Part shown: positions 41,118-49,320 of the stretch, piece after piece
Layout: each line of letters begins with the position of its first letter
Numbering within the stretch: position 1 is the stretch's first letter
Virus record (IMG/VR): IMGVR_UViG_3300025108_004223
Span: 62,001 to 126,000 of that record
Source of the DNA: a virus
Direction: 5' to 3' (one strand)
DNA length: 64,000 nucleotides
The notes under the pieces: model-generated
The model's database searches: none
Seen by the model: the letters and a program-made list of their open reading frames with translations, nothing else
What the model was told of the DNA's origin: nothing
Translations under genes and position numbers: made by a program

Positions 41118-42611
41118 TTATAATGTTTCTAAGAAGTCTTCAGCCGCTTCGGCTTGTTCAGAAGTAAACTCTCCATCGGATTCTTCTTGAACTGCATCAC
41201 CGGTATCAAACAAACTATCAAACGCACCTTGTGTCGTTTTAATAGTTTTCATACCGCTGAAGTGTGTTAGCATTGGCTGTGCTTCTTCTAGCATCTGCAT
41301 AGGTGTCTCACTCTTAAATAATTTATTTACAAATTCAGTAACATAAATTACATCACGTGGAACCCATAAGTCAAATTCACTTTGCCCAGGCTTAACCTTA
41401 TTCCATTCTAAGTGACTAGGCTGATATTTTGTTGTAGCAATGTCGGCCAGTGTGTTAGCACGTTGACATGCTTCAATGTGTTGATAAACGTTATGTGCCA
41501 TTAGCAAGAAGTATGAGAAACTATCCCAACTAGTCTTGCCTTCCTTGCCAATTTTATTAAGCATACCCGGACCCATATAACATAAGTCACCCATGTTCAT
41601 ACGTTCTCCAATAGGACTGTTAAAAGGAAAAGGTATTTTACTGTGCTGAAAACGTTTATCGTCTACTGCCTGTTCCATAACATAACTAAACTTATTATTC
41701 CTATGAACGTGTTGTGTATACGCTTGCCCCTTGGCAGTAGTAATAAAAGGACTTGCCGCATCATATGTCACCATCATGTCAGGATTAATAGTTTCTCTTA
41801 TGTTACGCTGAATTGCTGTAAAGATACAAGACCAATTCAGTTTGCTTGTGCCTAAGTAGTGAATTAAATCTCTACCTGGATCAAGCATCTTCTCATCACG
41901 CATAACAATAAGTCTGCGTAATGCAAGATGTAATTGCTTCATGTTGTAACCAGCCATTGCCCAACCTTCAAATGGATAATGCTTAACTGCTGAATACCAA
42001 TCGTCTGCTTGTTGTTCGTTGTTGCCTTGTAACACATTTAAGAACTTAGTGTTACCTGTTCTGTTTCTAACAAAGTAATCATTGTTATGCATTGTATATT
42101 CTAAACAGTCTACCCAGTCTGTTAGTCCTGTTTTAGCATTAAGCGGTGGAGCCGCTGCTAATGTAGGAATATCTAACACCATACTATAATCTGCGGTATG
42201 TTCTAACCAGTTTAGAATTGTCTTACGCAAGTCATCATTTGTTTTAAAGTTTGGCCAATCACATTTGATTACACCTGTAGCAATCTGGAACCCACCACTG
42301 TCGCCTAGGATAAAACTATTATTCCTATCACGCTTTTGAATCATTGGTTCCTGTTCGTCACTCTTAACTGTGTCTCGAGTGGCGTGTCCGGCAGAGTAAA
42401 GACCCCACTTGTAATTGTAGTAATTGTCCTTAGGCTTTAAAAAGTCAAAGCCATCAATTCCATATTCAAAGCCTGCAGGCATACGCTCAGGCTTAACAAA
42501 GTCTGGACGCTTTTGTGCTTGTGCTATGAACTTAGAATAGAAACTACTGATGCTCGGTAAGAACACACTGTAGTCTTTATTGCTGGTTGTTAGGTCTTTT
42601 CTGTCTGCCAT
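41118..42611 (-). CDS. dpdA: DpdA-like DNA 7-deazaguanine transglycosylase
   Basis: A 497-residue tRNA-guanine transglycosylase-like protein. TGT-fold blocks are ILGDSGGFQIATG (residues 101-113, with the catalytic aspartate region), KFLNVLQGNN, GWAMAGYNM and IHYLGTSKL. In phages such proteins (DpdA) exchange guanine in DNA for a 7-deazaguanine base, protecting DNA from restriction. FolE, QueD- and QueE-like genes in the same window supply the pathway. It is six bases downstream of the sliding clamp gene. A tRNA-directed role is less likely in this context. Confidence 0.83.
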   Translation of the reverse strand: MADRKDLTTSNKDYSVFLPSISSFYSKFIAQAQKRPDFVKPERMPAGFEYGIDGFDFLKPKDNYYNYKWGLYSAGHATRDTVKSDEQEPMIQKRDRNNSFILGDSGGFQIATGVIKCDWPNFKTNDDLRKTILNWLEHTADYSMVLDIPTLAAAPPLNAKTGLTDWVDCLEYTMHNNDYFVRNRTGNTKFLNVLQGNNEQQADDWYSAVKHYPFEGWAMAGYNMKQLHLALRRLIVMRDEKMLDPGRDLIHYLGTSKLNWSCIFTAIQRNIRETINPDMMVTYDAASPFITTAKGQAYTQHVHRNNKFSYVMEQAVDDKRFQHSKIPFPFNSPIGERMNMGDLCYMGPGMLNKIGKEGKTSWDSFSYFLLMAHNVYQHIEACQRANTLADIATTKYQPSHLEWNKVKPGQSEFDLWVPRDVIYVTEFVNKLFKSETPMQMLEEAQPMLTHFSGMKTIKTTQGAFDSLFDTGDAVQEESDGEFTSEQAEAAEDFLETL

Positions 42612-42616
42612 TTATA

Positions 42617-43366
42617 CTATACCGTTAATGCTGGAAGAATGTAATCATATTTGCCAATGCCTGAGTCTACACTAATCTGTAGGGCACCACGTTTACTAAT
42701 TTCCATTACACATGTTCCTGACATGCCTAACTTCAAAATAGCTAATACTTGTGCTAGTGGCCAAGCATAGCCTTCGTTTAGTTCTCCGCTAATGTTTTTA
42801 GCAAATGTTCGCTTACCTGTAAATGATCCATCTGGAGCACCTACTGTAACAATTAAGTCACCGTCTTCTGTTTTAACAGTAAAGTTTGGCTCGATACCGC
42901 CGTAAATTCCTGCGATAGCATTAAGTTCTGCAACTTTATTTTTAGTTGGTTCAAAAGTAACATCCCAATCAGCACCTTTAAACTTTACAGTTTGTAGTGT
43001 CTGTTCGATAATCTCTTTTGACATAAAACGATATTGGTCTGTGTTGCCATCTACATCTTTAAACATTAGATGATCTGGCATTTGAACTCCATTACGTTCG
43101 CGTGAAACAACTTCAACGGAAGCTGTATCTTCTTGATAGTTTGATAGTGATGTTACACCTGCTAAGAAACCTAGGTTACCTAATCCAAACTCACCTTTAA
43201 AGTCTGGTTGTGCATTGTGTAATGTTGCGTGTAAGATAACTGTGCGATCGGCATCCATTGCATCTAGCTCTGTTGCTTCATCTGTTCCTGTTACTTTTAC
43301 ATTTGTAATAAAACCAAGACCTGCTGTATGTTTTACGATGTCTTGAACTACGTCACGTGTGCTCAT
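42617..43366 (-). CDS. 45: Sliding clamp, T4 gp45-like
   Basis: A 249-residue DNA polymerase processivity clamp. The pattern FKGEFGLGNLGFLAGVTSL followed by a strand-rich middle (DQYRFMSKEIIEQTLQTVKF), and the C-terminal GALQISVDSGIGKYDYILPA, match gp45 of marine T4-like phages. T4 gp45 is 228 residues and also activates late transcription. Two tandem promoters (43405-43433 and 43514-43542) drive it. Unlike T4, the clamp-loader genes 44 and 62 do not follow; the DpdA-like gene does. AGGAG precedes the ATG. Confidence 0.9.
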   Translation of the reverse strand: MSTRDVVQDIVKHTAGLGFITNVKVTGTDEATELDAMDADRTVILHATLHNAQPDFKGEFGLGNLGFLAGVTSLSNYQEDTASVEVVSRERNGVQMPDHLMFKDVDGNTDQYRFMSKEIIEQTLQTVKFKGADWDVTFEPTKNKVAELNAIAGIYGGIEPNFTVKTEDGDLIVTVGAPDGSFTGKRTFAKNISGELNEGYAWPLAQVLAILKLGMSGTCVMEISKRGALQISVDSGIGKYDYILPALTV

Positions 43367-43404
43367 ATGATTCTCCTATTGATAATTGTAATATAACTAT
43401 AATA

Positions 43405-43433
43405 ATTGTATAATAGTATTTAGAAAATGTCAA
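43405..43433 (-). promoter_or_regulatory. Proximal promoter of the sliding clamp gene
   Basis: On the minus strand TTGACA (43433-43428), 17-base spacer, TACAAT (43410-43405). It lies about 30 bases before the likely leader of the clamp gene. Confidence 0.72.
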
Positions 43434-43513
43434 GTAAAAAGACCATTTATGGCTTTAAAATTGATATTTTTTATTATACAAGTTTCTAGTCAGTTTTGTT
43501 GTGTCATATAGTT

Positions 43514-43542
43514 ATTATACAACATATATAGTTAGGTGTCAA
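43514..43542 (-). promoter_or_regulatory. Distal consensus promoter of the sliding clamp gene
   Basis: On the minus strand TTGACA (43542-43537), 17-base spacer, TATAAT (43519-43514), a perfect consensus. The tRNA genes lie upstream. Between this and the proximal promoter I see no open frame. Confidence 0.82.
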
Positions 43543-43598
43543 CCTATGTATTAGTATCTATTGCTGATATTCAGCTATTAACTGCTTTGTGAATGATT

Positions 43599-43675
43599 TG
43601 GCCCGCTCTACAGGATTCGAACCTGTGACCTACGGCTTAGAAGGCCGTTGCTCTATCCAGCTGAGCTAAGAGCGG
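43599..43675 (-). tRNA. tRNA-Arg (anticodon UCU)
   Basis: A full cloverleaf on the minus strand: acceptor CCGCTCT with AGAGCGG, D arm GCTC-AGCTGGATA-GAGC, anticodon stem ACGGC with GCCGT around loop CTTCTAA (anticodon TCT, codon AGA), T arm ACAGG-TTCGAAT-CCTGT, discriminator G and an encoded CCA. AGA is a common Arg codon in this AT-rich genome. Confidence 0.93.
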
Positions 43676-43694
43676 GCATTGTTATTAACGCTTT

Positions 43695-43771
43695 TGGCGT
43701 GCCTGAAGAGACTCGAACTCCTGGCCTCATCTTCCGCAAAGATACGCTCTATCCAACTGAGCTACAGGCAC
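43695..43771 (-). tRNA. tRNA-Arg (anticodon GCG)
   Basis: A cloverleaf on the minus strand: acceptor GTGCCTG with CAGGCAC, D arm GCTC-AGTTGGATA-GAGC, anticodon stem TATCT with AGATG around loop TTGCGGA (anticodon GCG, codons CGC and CGU), T arm AGGAG-TTCGAGT-CTCTT, discriminator G and encoded CCA. The usual bacterial tRNA for these codons has an ACG (inosine) anticodon, so GCG is unusual. Confidence 0.88.
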
Positions 43772-43773
43772 GT

Positions 43774-43908
43774 TTATCCGAAATGCTTTGTAATAGCATT
43801 TGGTAATTTTGATTTGATTGGGTTCCATATTGCTGCTTCTGCCTTGCCTATAAACTTAGGTCTTGGCACTAGCCATCCAATTAGAACTCCTAGTAAAAAA
43901 TATCCCAT
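43774..43908 (-). CDS. Small membrane protein (44 aa)
   Basis: A 44-residue protein with a short N-terminal membrane segment (MGYFLLGVLIGWLVP) and a basic C-terminus (IWNPIKSKLPNAITKH). AAGGAGG precedes the ATG by five bases. It ends two bases before the second tRNA. The Trp-Asn-Pro-Ile-Lys stretch is similar to that in the 40-residue protein at 59390. Confidence 0.65.
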   Translation of the reverse strand: MGYFLLGVLIGWLVPRPKFIGKAEAAIWNPIKSKLPNAITKHFG

Positions 43909-43926
43909 TTGTCCTCCTTCTTTGTG

Positions 43927-44385
43927 TTATTCAAATGGACTCATTGGTGGCTTGGGTGGGTGACGAGGTTGACGTTCCATCCATAACTTTACAACCATTA
44001 GCAACTGTGTATCTATATCATCAAACCATTGGCTTACATGATAGTCTACTTTAGTTGGCTTTTCAAACATGAGGTTTGTATCATCGAAGCGTCCTTCTTT
44101 GATAGTATCCATCCATACTGAATAATCTGGATTAAATTCTTTTCGTGCTTCTTCAGTAGGGCATATGAAATCAGCAACTGCAATTTTGCCTGCCTTGACT
44201 ACACCGTCTGATAAAAGACGCATACGTTGTGCTTGTCTAATACGACCAGACAAACTAAAGTCGTAATCATTATAACTTGTTCTTACTTCATCAGCATTGA
44301 TATGCACACCACCTACTAATTCTGCAAATGGTTTTGCTAGTGTAGTTTTTCCACTGCCTGGTAGTCCAAAGATTAAGATCTTCAA
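43927..44385 (-). CDS. APS-kinase-like P-loop kinase
   Basis: A 152-residue P-loop kinase. Walker A is FGLPGSGKTTLAK (residues 6-18), followed by VHINADEVR (the D-x-D/N-x-x-R region), SLSGRIRQAQRMR and AVADFICPTEEARKEF, all matching adenylylsulfate kinase (CysC), which makes PAPS from APS. The family is usually 190-200 residues and this is short. PAPS would feed the sulfotransferase-like proteins nearby. It starts with TTG, with GAGGAG eight bases upstream; the start overlaps the upstream 37-residue peptide's stop. Confidence 0.75.
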   Translation of the reverse strand: MKILIFGLPGSGKTTLAKPFAELVGGVHINADEVRTSYNDYDFSLSGRIRQAQRMRLLSDGVVKAGKIAVADFICPTEEARKEFNPDYSVWMDTIKEGRFDDTNLMFEKPTKVDYHVSQWFDDIDTQLLMVVKLWMERQPRHPPKPPMSPFE

Positions 44386-44495
44386 TCCAAATTCTCCTCA
44401 TGGAAGCTCGGGCATCCATCATCTGTGCAATTGTTTTCTATGTGGTTAGCATTGTATATGAACAATGCTGTAATCATTATTATTATATATTCCAT
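44382..44495 (-). CDS. Membrane micropeptide (37 aa), probably leaderless
   Basis: A 37-residue peptide with a hydrophobic N-terminus (MEYIIIMITALFIYNA) and a polar, cysteine-containing tail. Its ATG lies six bases after the -10 box of the promoter at 44502-44530, so the mRNA would begin at the start codon. Its stop overlaps the kinase TTG start, giving coupling. Confidence 0.55.
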   Translation of the reverse strand: MEYIIIMITALFIYNANHIENNCTDDGCPSFHEENLD

Positions 44496-44501
44496 TGTTA
44501 T

Positions 44502-44530
44502 ATAATAGACTAAAAGTGATGTTTTGTCAA
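44502..44530 (-). promoter_or_regulatory. Sigma70-like promoter, leaderless layout
   Basis: On the minus strand TTGACA (44530-44525), 17-base spacer, TATTAT (44507-44502), then six bases to the ATG of the 37-residue peptide. The -35 box overlaps the end of the upstream oxygenase gene. Confidence 0.7.
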
Positions 44531-45174
44531 GTAATACTTTTAAAATCTCTACACATAAAACTTGGTCTGTAGAAATCTATTTTAGGAACTGCATGCCATG
44601 TTTCTGAGCTTGCAGTAAAGGACCATGATTGATTAGGTGTGTATGGCACTTGATACTGTGCCATGCTTGGATTAGATAAATTACGCACATCAATGTCATC
44701 ATCGTCTTCTGGGCAAATATTAGATATTATTACTCCACTGTGTGCTTTATCATTGTTCTTTGCCATGTAGACTTGAAAGGTAGTAACCTCTACACCTGGA
44801 TAGGAGTCAAGATCATTGTGCCATGCTTGATCAAATCCTGGATAATCTAAATGCCACAAGTAACTATAACGTGTAAAATCTACTCCTGTTTTTTCAAGTA
44901 TATGTGCTTTAAGTTCTCCTGTCCACAACCAGTCATAAAACTCACGTAAGAATCCTGTGGACTTTTCACGTGCTTTTTCATCTATCATTACTACTTGTCC
45001 TTGTGGATAAGCCGGATCACTGCCATCATCATTATATACTGGCCAATCTTTTACTGCTTCAGAATATAATATATTTGTAAGATTCTCATATACTTCTGGA
45101 GTAAAGAAGCCACTTTGCGATGTTATATACTTCCATGGATGCGTATACTTATTATATGTTGGATTGGTAATCAT
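44527..45174 (-). CDS. 2OG-Fe(II) oxygenase-like protein
   Basis: A 215-residue protein with a plausible iron and 2-oxoglutarate site: HxD in QAWHNDLDSYPGVEV, a strand TTFQVYMAKN, the distal His in SSETWHAVPKIDF and an arginine in RPSFMCRDF. This fits prolyl-hydroxylase-type oxygenases. It overlaps the upstream 107-residue gene by ATGA and ends at the kinase promoter. Confidence 0.75.
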   Translation of the reverse strand: MITNPTYNKYTHPWKYITSQSGFFTPEVYENLTNILYSEAVKDWPVYNDDGSDPAYPQGQVVMIDEKAREKSTGFLREFYDWLWTGELKAHILEKTGVDFTRYSYLWHLDYPGFDQAWHNDLDSYPGVEVTTFQVYMAKNNDKAHSGVIISNICPEDDDDIDVRNLSNPSMAQYQVPYTPNQSWSFTASSETWHAVPKIDFYRPSFMCRDFKSIT

Positions 45175-45494
45175 AATAACGGGTTCTTGTGTGGGTTGCT
45201 TGCGTTGTTAATTTTATTTATTACTTCTTGCATCGAAGAACCTACGGCCTGTAGTGCTTCTTCGCAACTCGATGTTTGTTTATCATCATTGTATGTCTGA
45301 TCAAATGCATCAAGAAATGCATCTTGTAATTTTTGATCTACTTCTCTTTGTATCATTACTTGTTCTATATTGGGTCTGAGTTTTTTAAATTGGGGAATAT
45401 CTTCTTCACATACTAGCACAAGACCTCCAGCCATACTACCTATAAACATAGCCTGGAGAGCATTTGAAAGCATATTAATAAAAGTATCTATCAT
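45171..45494 (-). CDS. Hypothetical membrane-associated protein (107 aa)
   Basis: A 107-residue protein with an N-terminal hydrophobic stretch (ALQAMFIGSMAGGLVLVC) and an acidic helical remainder. Both ends overlap neighbours by ATGA. No family recognised; a lipoprotein-like N-terminus is possible but no classic lipobox is seen. Confidence 0.65.
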   Translation of the reverse strand: MIDTFINMLSNALQAMFIGSMAGGLVLVCEEDIPQFKKLRPNIEQVMIQREVDQKLQDAFLDAFDQTYNDDKQTSSCEEALQAVGSSMQEVINKINNASNPHKNPLL

Positions 45495-46180
45495 GTGTCA
45501 CTTGCCAATTGTTTACTAAGAAATTCTTCTGCATAGTATCTACTTGCACTTGTCCTTGGATGCCAATTGTCTGGCATAAACTCTTGATCGGTTTTGATAC
45601 ACCAGTCGACTAACGGTTCATCAATATAGTTTACATTGTTCTTGTCGAACACATCTGTAATTTGTTCCCACGTTTTTTCTGGGGCGTGTGGTATTATACC
45701 TGTCCAACCTCTAAATGCATATACTGTTACGCCTGCATTTGCTAATAGACATAACTTACTTACTACTCTTGTTAACAGTATGATATGATTATGGTGTTCG
45801 TCATAGTGCATACCATGGCTTAGGCTGGAACCCCATAGCATATACTGTTTGCCAAAGTATCCTTCCCATAGAAGACTTCGTTGGTCTGGAAGTATATTGC
45901 TCAGCTCCCTTAACTTCGTTTTGTGGTCTATCAACTCTTTCGAAACTCCTGATGAGTATATTCCACCGCCTCTTTCCATACCAGTCATTTGATATACTAC
46001 AGTTAAATCTTTTGTTGTGTTGTGATATAAGTATTCGTCTATACAGTCTAGCAGTTGTTGATTGCCGCCGCCACCGAACCCATAGTTTGTATGTATATCG
46101 AATTGTCCAGCTTGATTGCATGTATACGGCCACGAGTCAATTGGAGCTAAACTACATCCTAGAGTCAGTAACTTCTTCAT
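45491..46180 (-). CDS. SGNH-like hydrolase
   Basis: A 229-residue protein with SGNH block I (LLTLGCSLAPIDSW), a Gly-rich second block (NYGFGGGGNQQLLD) and a late DNWHPRTSASRYYAEEF holding the D-x-x-H pair. More divergent than the two on the left. It follows a SPASM radical SAM gene with an ATGA overlap, the same neighbour pairing as at 11503/12173. Confidence 0.72.
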   Translation of the reverse strand: MKKLLTLGCSLAPIDSWPYTCNQAGQFDIHTNYGFGGGGNQQLLDCIDEYLYHNTTKDLTVVYQMTGMERGGGIYSSGVSKELIDHKTKLRELSNILPDQRSLLWEGYFGKQYMLWGSSLSHGMHYDEHHNHIILLTRVVSKLCLLANAGVTVYAFRGWTGIIPHAPEKTWEQITDVFDKNNVNYIDEPLVDWCIKTDQEFMPDNWHPRTSASRYYAEEFLSKQLASDT

Positions 46181-47268
46181 GTAAACTGCTCCGCAAATGG
46201 ATCAAACTCTGTGCCACATTTCATACTGCAAACACCTAGCTTACCTTCTTCAATGCTTTTCTTATTCCAACTGTTTTGTATGTCTTGCATAATGCCTGTT
46301 TTGAATACGCCTTCGACTCCATGTATCTTTGCATCAAGAGCCTCTTTTCCGCCAACACCATCTATGAAATCCCATATCTGTTCTACCTTTGGATCTTTGT
46401 GCCACCACTTATACATACGACCAGCTGTCCAACAACAAGGCAACACAAGGCCTTCTGCTGTAATAAAGATGTTAGGATCTTTGCCTGCTACTTTACATTT
46501 AATATCACAACTATCATAATAGTTTTTCATACCACCATATGTTTTTTCAATCTCTTTTTGTTTCAGTAGTGCTAGGTTTTGATACTCTGCTTTCTTTGGC
46601 TTAGCCAAGTTCTGCATTGTAGCACCTTTGCGATTCTTTGCTTGGTGTGTTTCTTTAGACTCACTGTTAGCATTAATAAAGCGTCCAGTTTTCTTTTTCA
46701 TAAACTTCTCAACACCCCATTGCTTTGCTAATTGTTCAGCACGTTCTACATCACATTCACTATGTTCAAATATTAAATAGTCCCAACGAGCTCTGCCACC
46801 TGCTTCAATAAATGCTCGCATGTTGCGTTCTACTTTATCCCATTGCACACCTTGTCTATACAAATGGTTTGTGTTTTCTAATCCATCAACACTAAAGATA
46901 ACTGCACCGTTCTTGCCAATAGTCTTAGCAAGTTCTCGCCACCATGTAACATCTCTCGCACCTGCATTTGTATTCATACTTAACCATATGTTTTCATTCA
47001 TTGCACGTGTGTAATCAAATATTTCTAATGTATCTCTAGCACTAATTGGGTCACCTAAGTTACCACACATATATAATGTGTTTAGTTGCTGTAAGAAGTC
47101 TGGATCAAATATATTAATACAATCATCTAAACTTAGTTCTTGTAAGTTATTCTTAATGTGCTGATTGACTGCACCACCGTTCTCATTACGGTCACACATA
47201 GGACAACTTGCATTACAACGTTGTGTAACTTCTAAGTGAACTGTGTTTATATCTTCATACTTATACAT
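46177..47268 (-). CDS. Radical SAM/SPASM domain protein
   Basis: A 363-residue radical SAM protein. The cluster motif is RCNASCPMC (Cys18, Cys22, Cys25), with GNLGDP in the SAM-binding region and VIFSVDGLENTNHLYR in the barrel. The SPASM part has CDIKC, then GLVLPCCWTAGRM and a final CSMKCGTEFDPF. A basic insertion (about residues 190-240) is unique to this paralogue. It is coupled to the upstream gene by an eight-base overlap and to the SGNH gene downstream. The substrate is unknown. Confidence 0.9.
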   Translation of the reverse strand: MYKYEDINTVHLEVTQRCNASCPMCDRNENGGAVNQHIKNNLQELSLDDCINIFDPDFLQQLNTLYMCGNLGDPISARDTLEIFDYTRAMNENIWLSMNTNAGARDVTWWRELAKTIGKNGAVIFSVDGLENTNHLYRQGVQWDKVERNMRAFIEAGGRARWDYLIFEHSECDVERAEQLAKQWGVEKFMKKKTGRFINANSESKETHQAKNRKGATMQNLAKPKKAEYQNLALLKQKEIEKTYGGMKNYYDSCDIKCKVAGKDPNIFITAEGLVLPCCWTAGRMYKWWHKDPKVEQIWDFIDGVGGKEALDAKIHGVEGVFKTGIMQDIQNSWNKKSIEEGKLGVCSMKCGTEFDPFAEQFT

Positions 47269-47878
47269 CTGTATATCCTACATGATTAATATATTCGTCG
47301 CATAGAGTATCAAGTGTAAATTTACTTAATGGATGTTCTTCAATTATATTTAATATATTTTTGTATTCTTCTTGCCTTGTATTCTTATTCAACAATCTTG
47401 TTACATTTATAAATTGTAATTTATTTCTAGAGTCATCGTCCATGGCTAAGTCTACTAATATTTTTGCATAAGTATTTTCCCATTGTTCAGTAGGTATATT
47501 GTCACGTTGTTGTGCCATTTTTACTTCTGGAGTAACTGCTATTATTACTTCTGCTGAATTTATTTCAATATCTTTTAAGTCATGCTCTCCGAATGGTCCT
47601 GTATCAATCCATTTTGTAAAGTTTGTATTCTTTATTGGTTCAATCAATGTTGGGCGTTCTTCATCTGTTTTGTATATAACGTGATTCTTAGTTGGTAATG
47701 TTATGTAGGCAGCACTACTTCTTGGAAAGTTTTTATGCTGACTAATCATAAATTGAAGGAACATTCCACTATGATTAGTTGGCCAATATATTCTGTAATG
47801 TTTTGGATTATGTTCTAAACTAACATTGACTGTTAAATCATTTACATTATTTTTCTCTTGTGTTCTATAATGTATCAT
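47261..47878 (-). CDS. Possible sulfotransferase-like protein
   Basis: A 205-residue soluble protein. YWPTNHSGMFLQFMISQHKN could be a degenerate phosphosulfate loop, and the size and order with the next gene suggest a sulfotransferase-like fold, but motifs are weak. It lies one base from its upstream neighbour's stop and overlaps the SPASM gene. Treat the function as unknown. Confidence 0.55.
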   Translation of the reverse strand: MIHYRTQEKNNVNDLTVNVSLEHNPKHYRIYWPTNHSGMFLQFMISQHKNFPRSSAAYITLPTKNHVIYKTDEERPTLIEPIKNTNFTKWIDTGPFGEHDLKDIEINSAEVIIAVTPEVKMAQQRDNIPTEQWENTYAKILVDLAMDDDSRNKLQFINVTRLLNKNTRQEEYKNILNIIEEHPLSKFTLDTLCDEYINHVGYTDV

Positions 47879-48478
47879 TTATATTTCGTCCTTGCTTAGA
47901 TTATATCTTAAATTGATAGTTTTTAATTGTAAGTCTGTGTATTCGGTTATAGCTTCAGCTACTGTATTTACACTTAACGACGGAAAATCTAAGAATAACA
48001 GTAACTCTTTAATTGTTTCTTTGTTAATATCAATAAACAAATCTGAATAGTTTATATCTAATACATTCACTCCTTGTTGCCTAAGTATTTCACTGAAGGT
48101 ATGGTGATGTTTATAATGTTCATTAGTGTTTTCATCGCTTACAAATCTACTCTCTGCTACTTGTTCTATTGTATCTTCTACATCATCGTTTGTCTTTAAC
48201 AGCCATAGAATGTAGATATACCAATCAATATCTGGATGTATTATAACTATATTTGTATCTTGGTGCTCTTGTGCAAGTTCTTTAAACCTCTTTATACTGT
48301 AATCTTTTCTTTGAGTTGCTCCTGTTGTTAACTCAGCTATATGAGTTATATCTAACAAATTCCTATTACCATCATATTTGTGTTCAATATTGTTACTTAA
48401 CTTATTTGTATTACCAGTAAAAATGCCTGCTAGGAAATGCCCGCTTGCACCTGCTGGAAATACTATTAAGTTTTTCAT
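47879..48478 (-). CDS. Possible sulfotransferase-like P-loop protein
   Basis: A 199-residue protein beginning MKNLIVFPAGASGHFLAGIF, a phosphate-binding-loop-like start, with IVIIHPDIDWYIYILW in the middle. This fits the sulfotransferase superfamily loosely. I chose the ATG at 48478, which overlaps the upstream stop (ATGA). Acceptor and activity are unknown. Confidence 0.55.
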   Translation of the reverse strand: MKNLIVFPAGASGHFLAGIFTGNTNKLSNNIEHKYDGNRNLLDITHIAELTTGATQRKDYSIKRFKELAQEHQDTNIVIIHPDIDWYIYILWLLKTNDDVEDTIEQVAESRFVSDENTNEHYKHHHTFSEILRQQGVNVLDINYSDLFIDINKETIKELLLFLDFPSLSVNTVAEAITEYTDLQLKTINLRYNLSKDEI

Positions 48479-48693
48479 CCTAGCCACATGTATACCAAGC
48501 CAGGTATAATAATAAAAAACTGTGGCAAGAAATTTAGTATGAGAGCTTTCTCATTTTGTTTCCAGCCTACATATATCCAACCAGCGGCTCCTATCATTTG
48601 TAAGAAACTATTCCACGGTGTCCACCCTTGCACGTGGAGTATCATTGCTATAAGTATTATAATAGCACTGCCATACTTAATGTAACTAATCAT
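48475..48693 (-). CDS. Small membrane protein (72 aa)
   Basis: A 72-residue protein with two to three membrane segments (GSAIIILIAMILHV, LQMIGAAGWIYVGW, FFIIIPGLVYMWLG). It resembles the membrane protein at 25814 in layout. It overlaps the upstream stop and is coupled by ATGA to the next gene. The function is unknown. Confidence 0.68.
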   Translation of the reverse strand: MISYIKYGSAIIILIAMILHVQGWTPWNSFLQMIGAAGWIYVGWKQNEKALILNFLPQFFIIIPGLVYMWLG

Positions 48694-48931
48694 CAAGTAT
48701 CAACTTTATATCTTTGCCGGGTCCTATCTCGCTTGGAAAGTCTCCGTGTTCATTTATGTAATATTTTATTACTGCTTTATACCAAAGATTACTGTTGTGT
48801 CTTGCAACTGCATTAAACTTATGTATACTATCATTGTCAGCAGGCATAGTGCATATTGCTCTAGCGGCTTCTTTTTGTAATTGTCTGGGTGTGAAGCCAT
48901 CCATAATAGCGTCCCATAGTTCATCATCCAT
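48686..48931 (-). CDS. Hypothetical protein (81 aa)
   Basis: An 81-residue mostly helical protein (MDDELWDAIMDGFTPRQLQK, then WYKAVIKYYINEHGDFP). No family recognised. It overlaps both neighbours by eight bases, so it is part of a compact four-gene run of small proteins. Confidence 0.62.
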   Translation of the reverse strand: MDDELWDAIMDGFTPRQLQKEAARAICTMPADNDSIHKFNAVARHNSNLWYKAVIKYYINEHGDFPSEIGPGKDIKLILDD

Positions 48932-49070
48932 TGTTATCTTCTCTATTTCTCATAACGATATGTATATACCATTTCATTAACCATTCTACTCTGCGTGGAT
49001 ACTGTTCCGGATTAGGTATGTTATCTTCGCCAAAGTAATCTATAAACCCTTGTATATCTTTATCATCCAT
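48924..49070 (-). CDS. Small protein (48 aa)
   Basis: A 48-residue acidic, aromatic-rich protein (MDDKDIQGFIDYFGEDNIPN, then VEWLMKWYIHIVMRNRE). Its ends overlap both neighbours by eight bases. The start MDD- resembles that of its downstream neighbour, hinting at duplicated translation signals. No function known. Confidence 0.6.
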   Translation of the reverse strand: MDDKDIQGFIDYFGEDNIPNPEQYPRRVEWLMKWYIHIVMRNREDNNG

Positions 49071-49320
49071 TATATATTCCCATCATCTTTGAGATAAATG
49101 CTGTGTGATCATTTATAAATGCAAACTTTAATATACGCTTTCCGTCCTTGGCATAGTATGCCTCTTCAAACCAAAAGTCTTTCTCATATCGTAAATTAAG
49201 TTTTCTGGTTAACTTACTGCTTATATCACAACAAACTTCTACAGTAGCATGGTTTGTTTCAACTGCACCGCCTGGCGGTATAAATTCGTTAAGCTCAAAC
49301 TCAATAAACGTTAATGTCAT
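49063..49320 (-). CDS. Hypothetical protein (85 aa)
   Basis: An 85-residue beta-rich protein (MTLTFIEFELNEFIPPGGAV, then RILKFAFINDHTAF). No family recognised. Its ATG overlaps the upstream methyltransferase-like gene's stop as TAATG. Confidence 0.62.
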   Translation of the reverse strand: MTLTFIEFELNEFIPPGGAVETNHATVEVCCDISSKLTRKLNLRYEKDFWFEEAYYAKDGKRILKFAFINDHTAFISKMMGIYNG

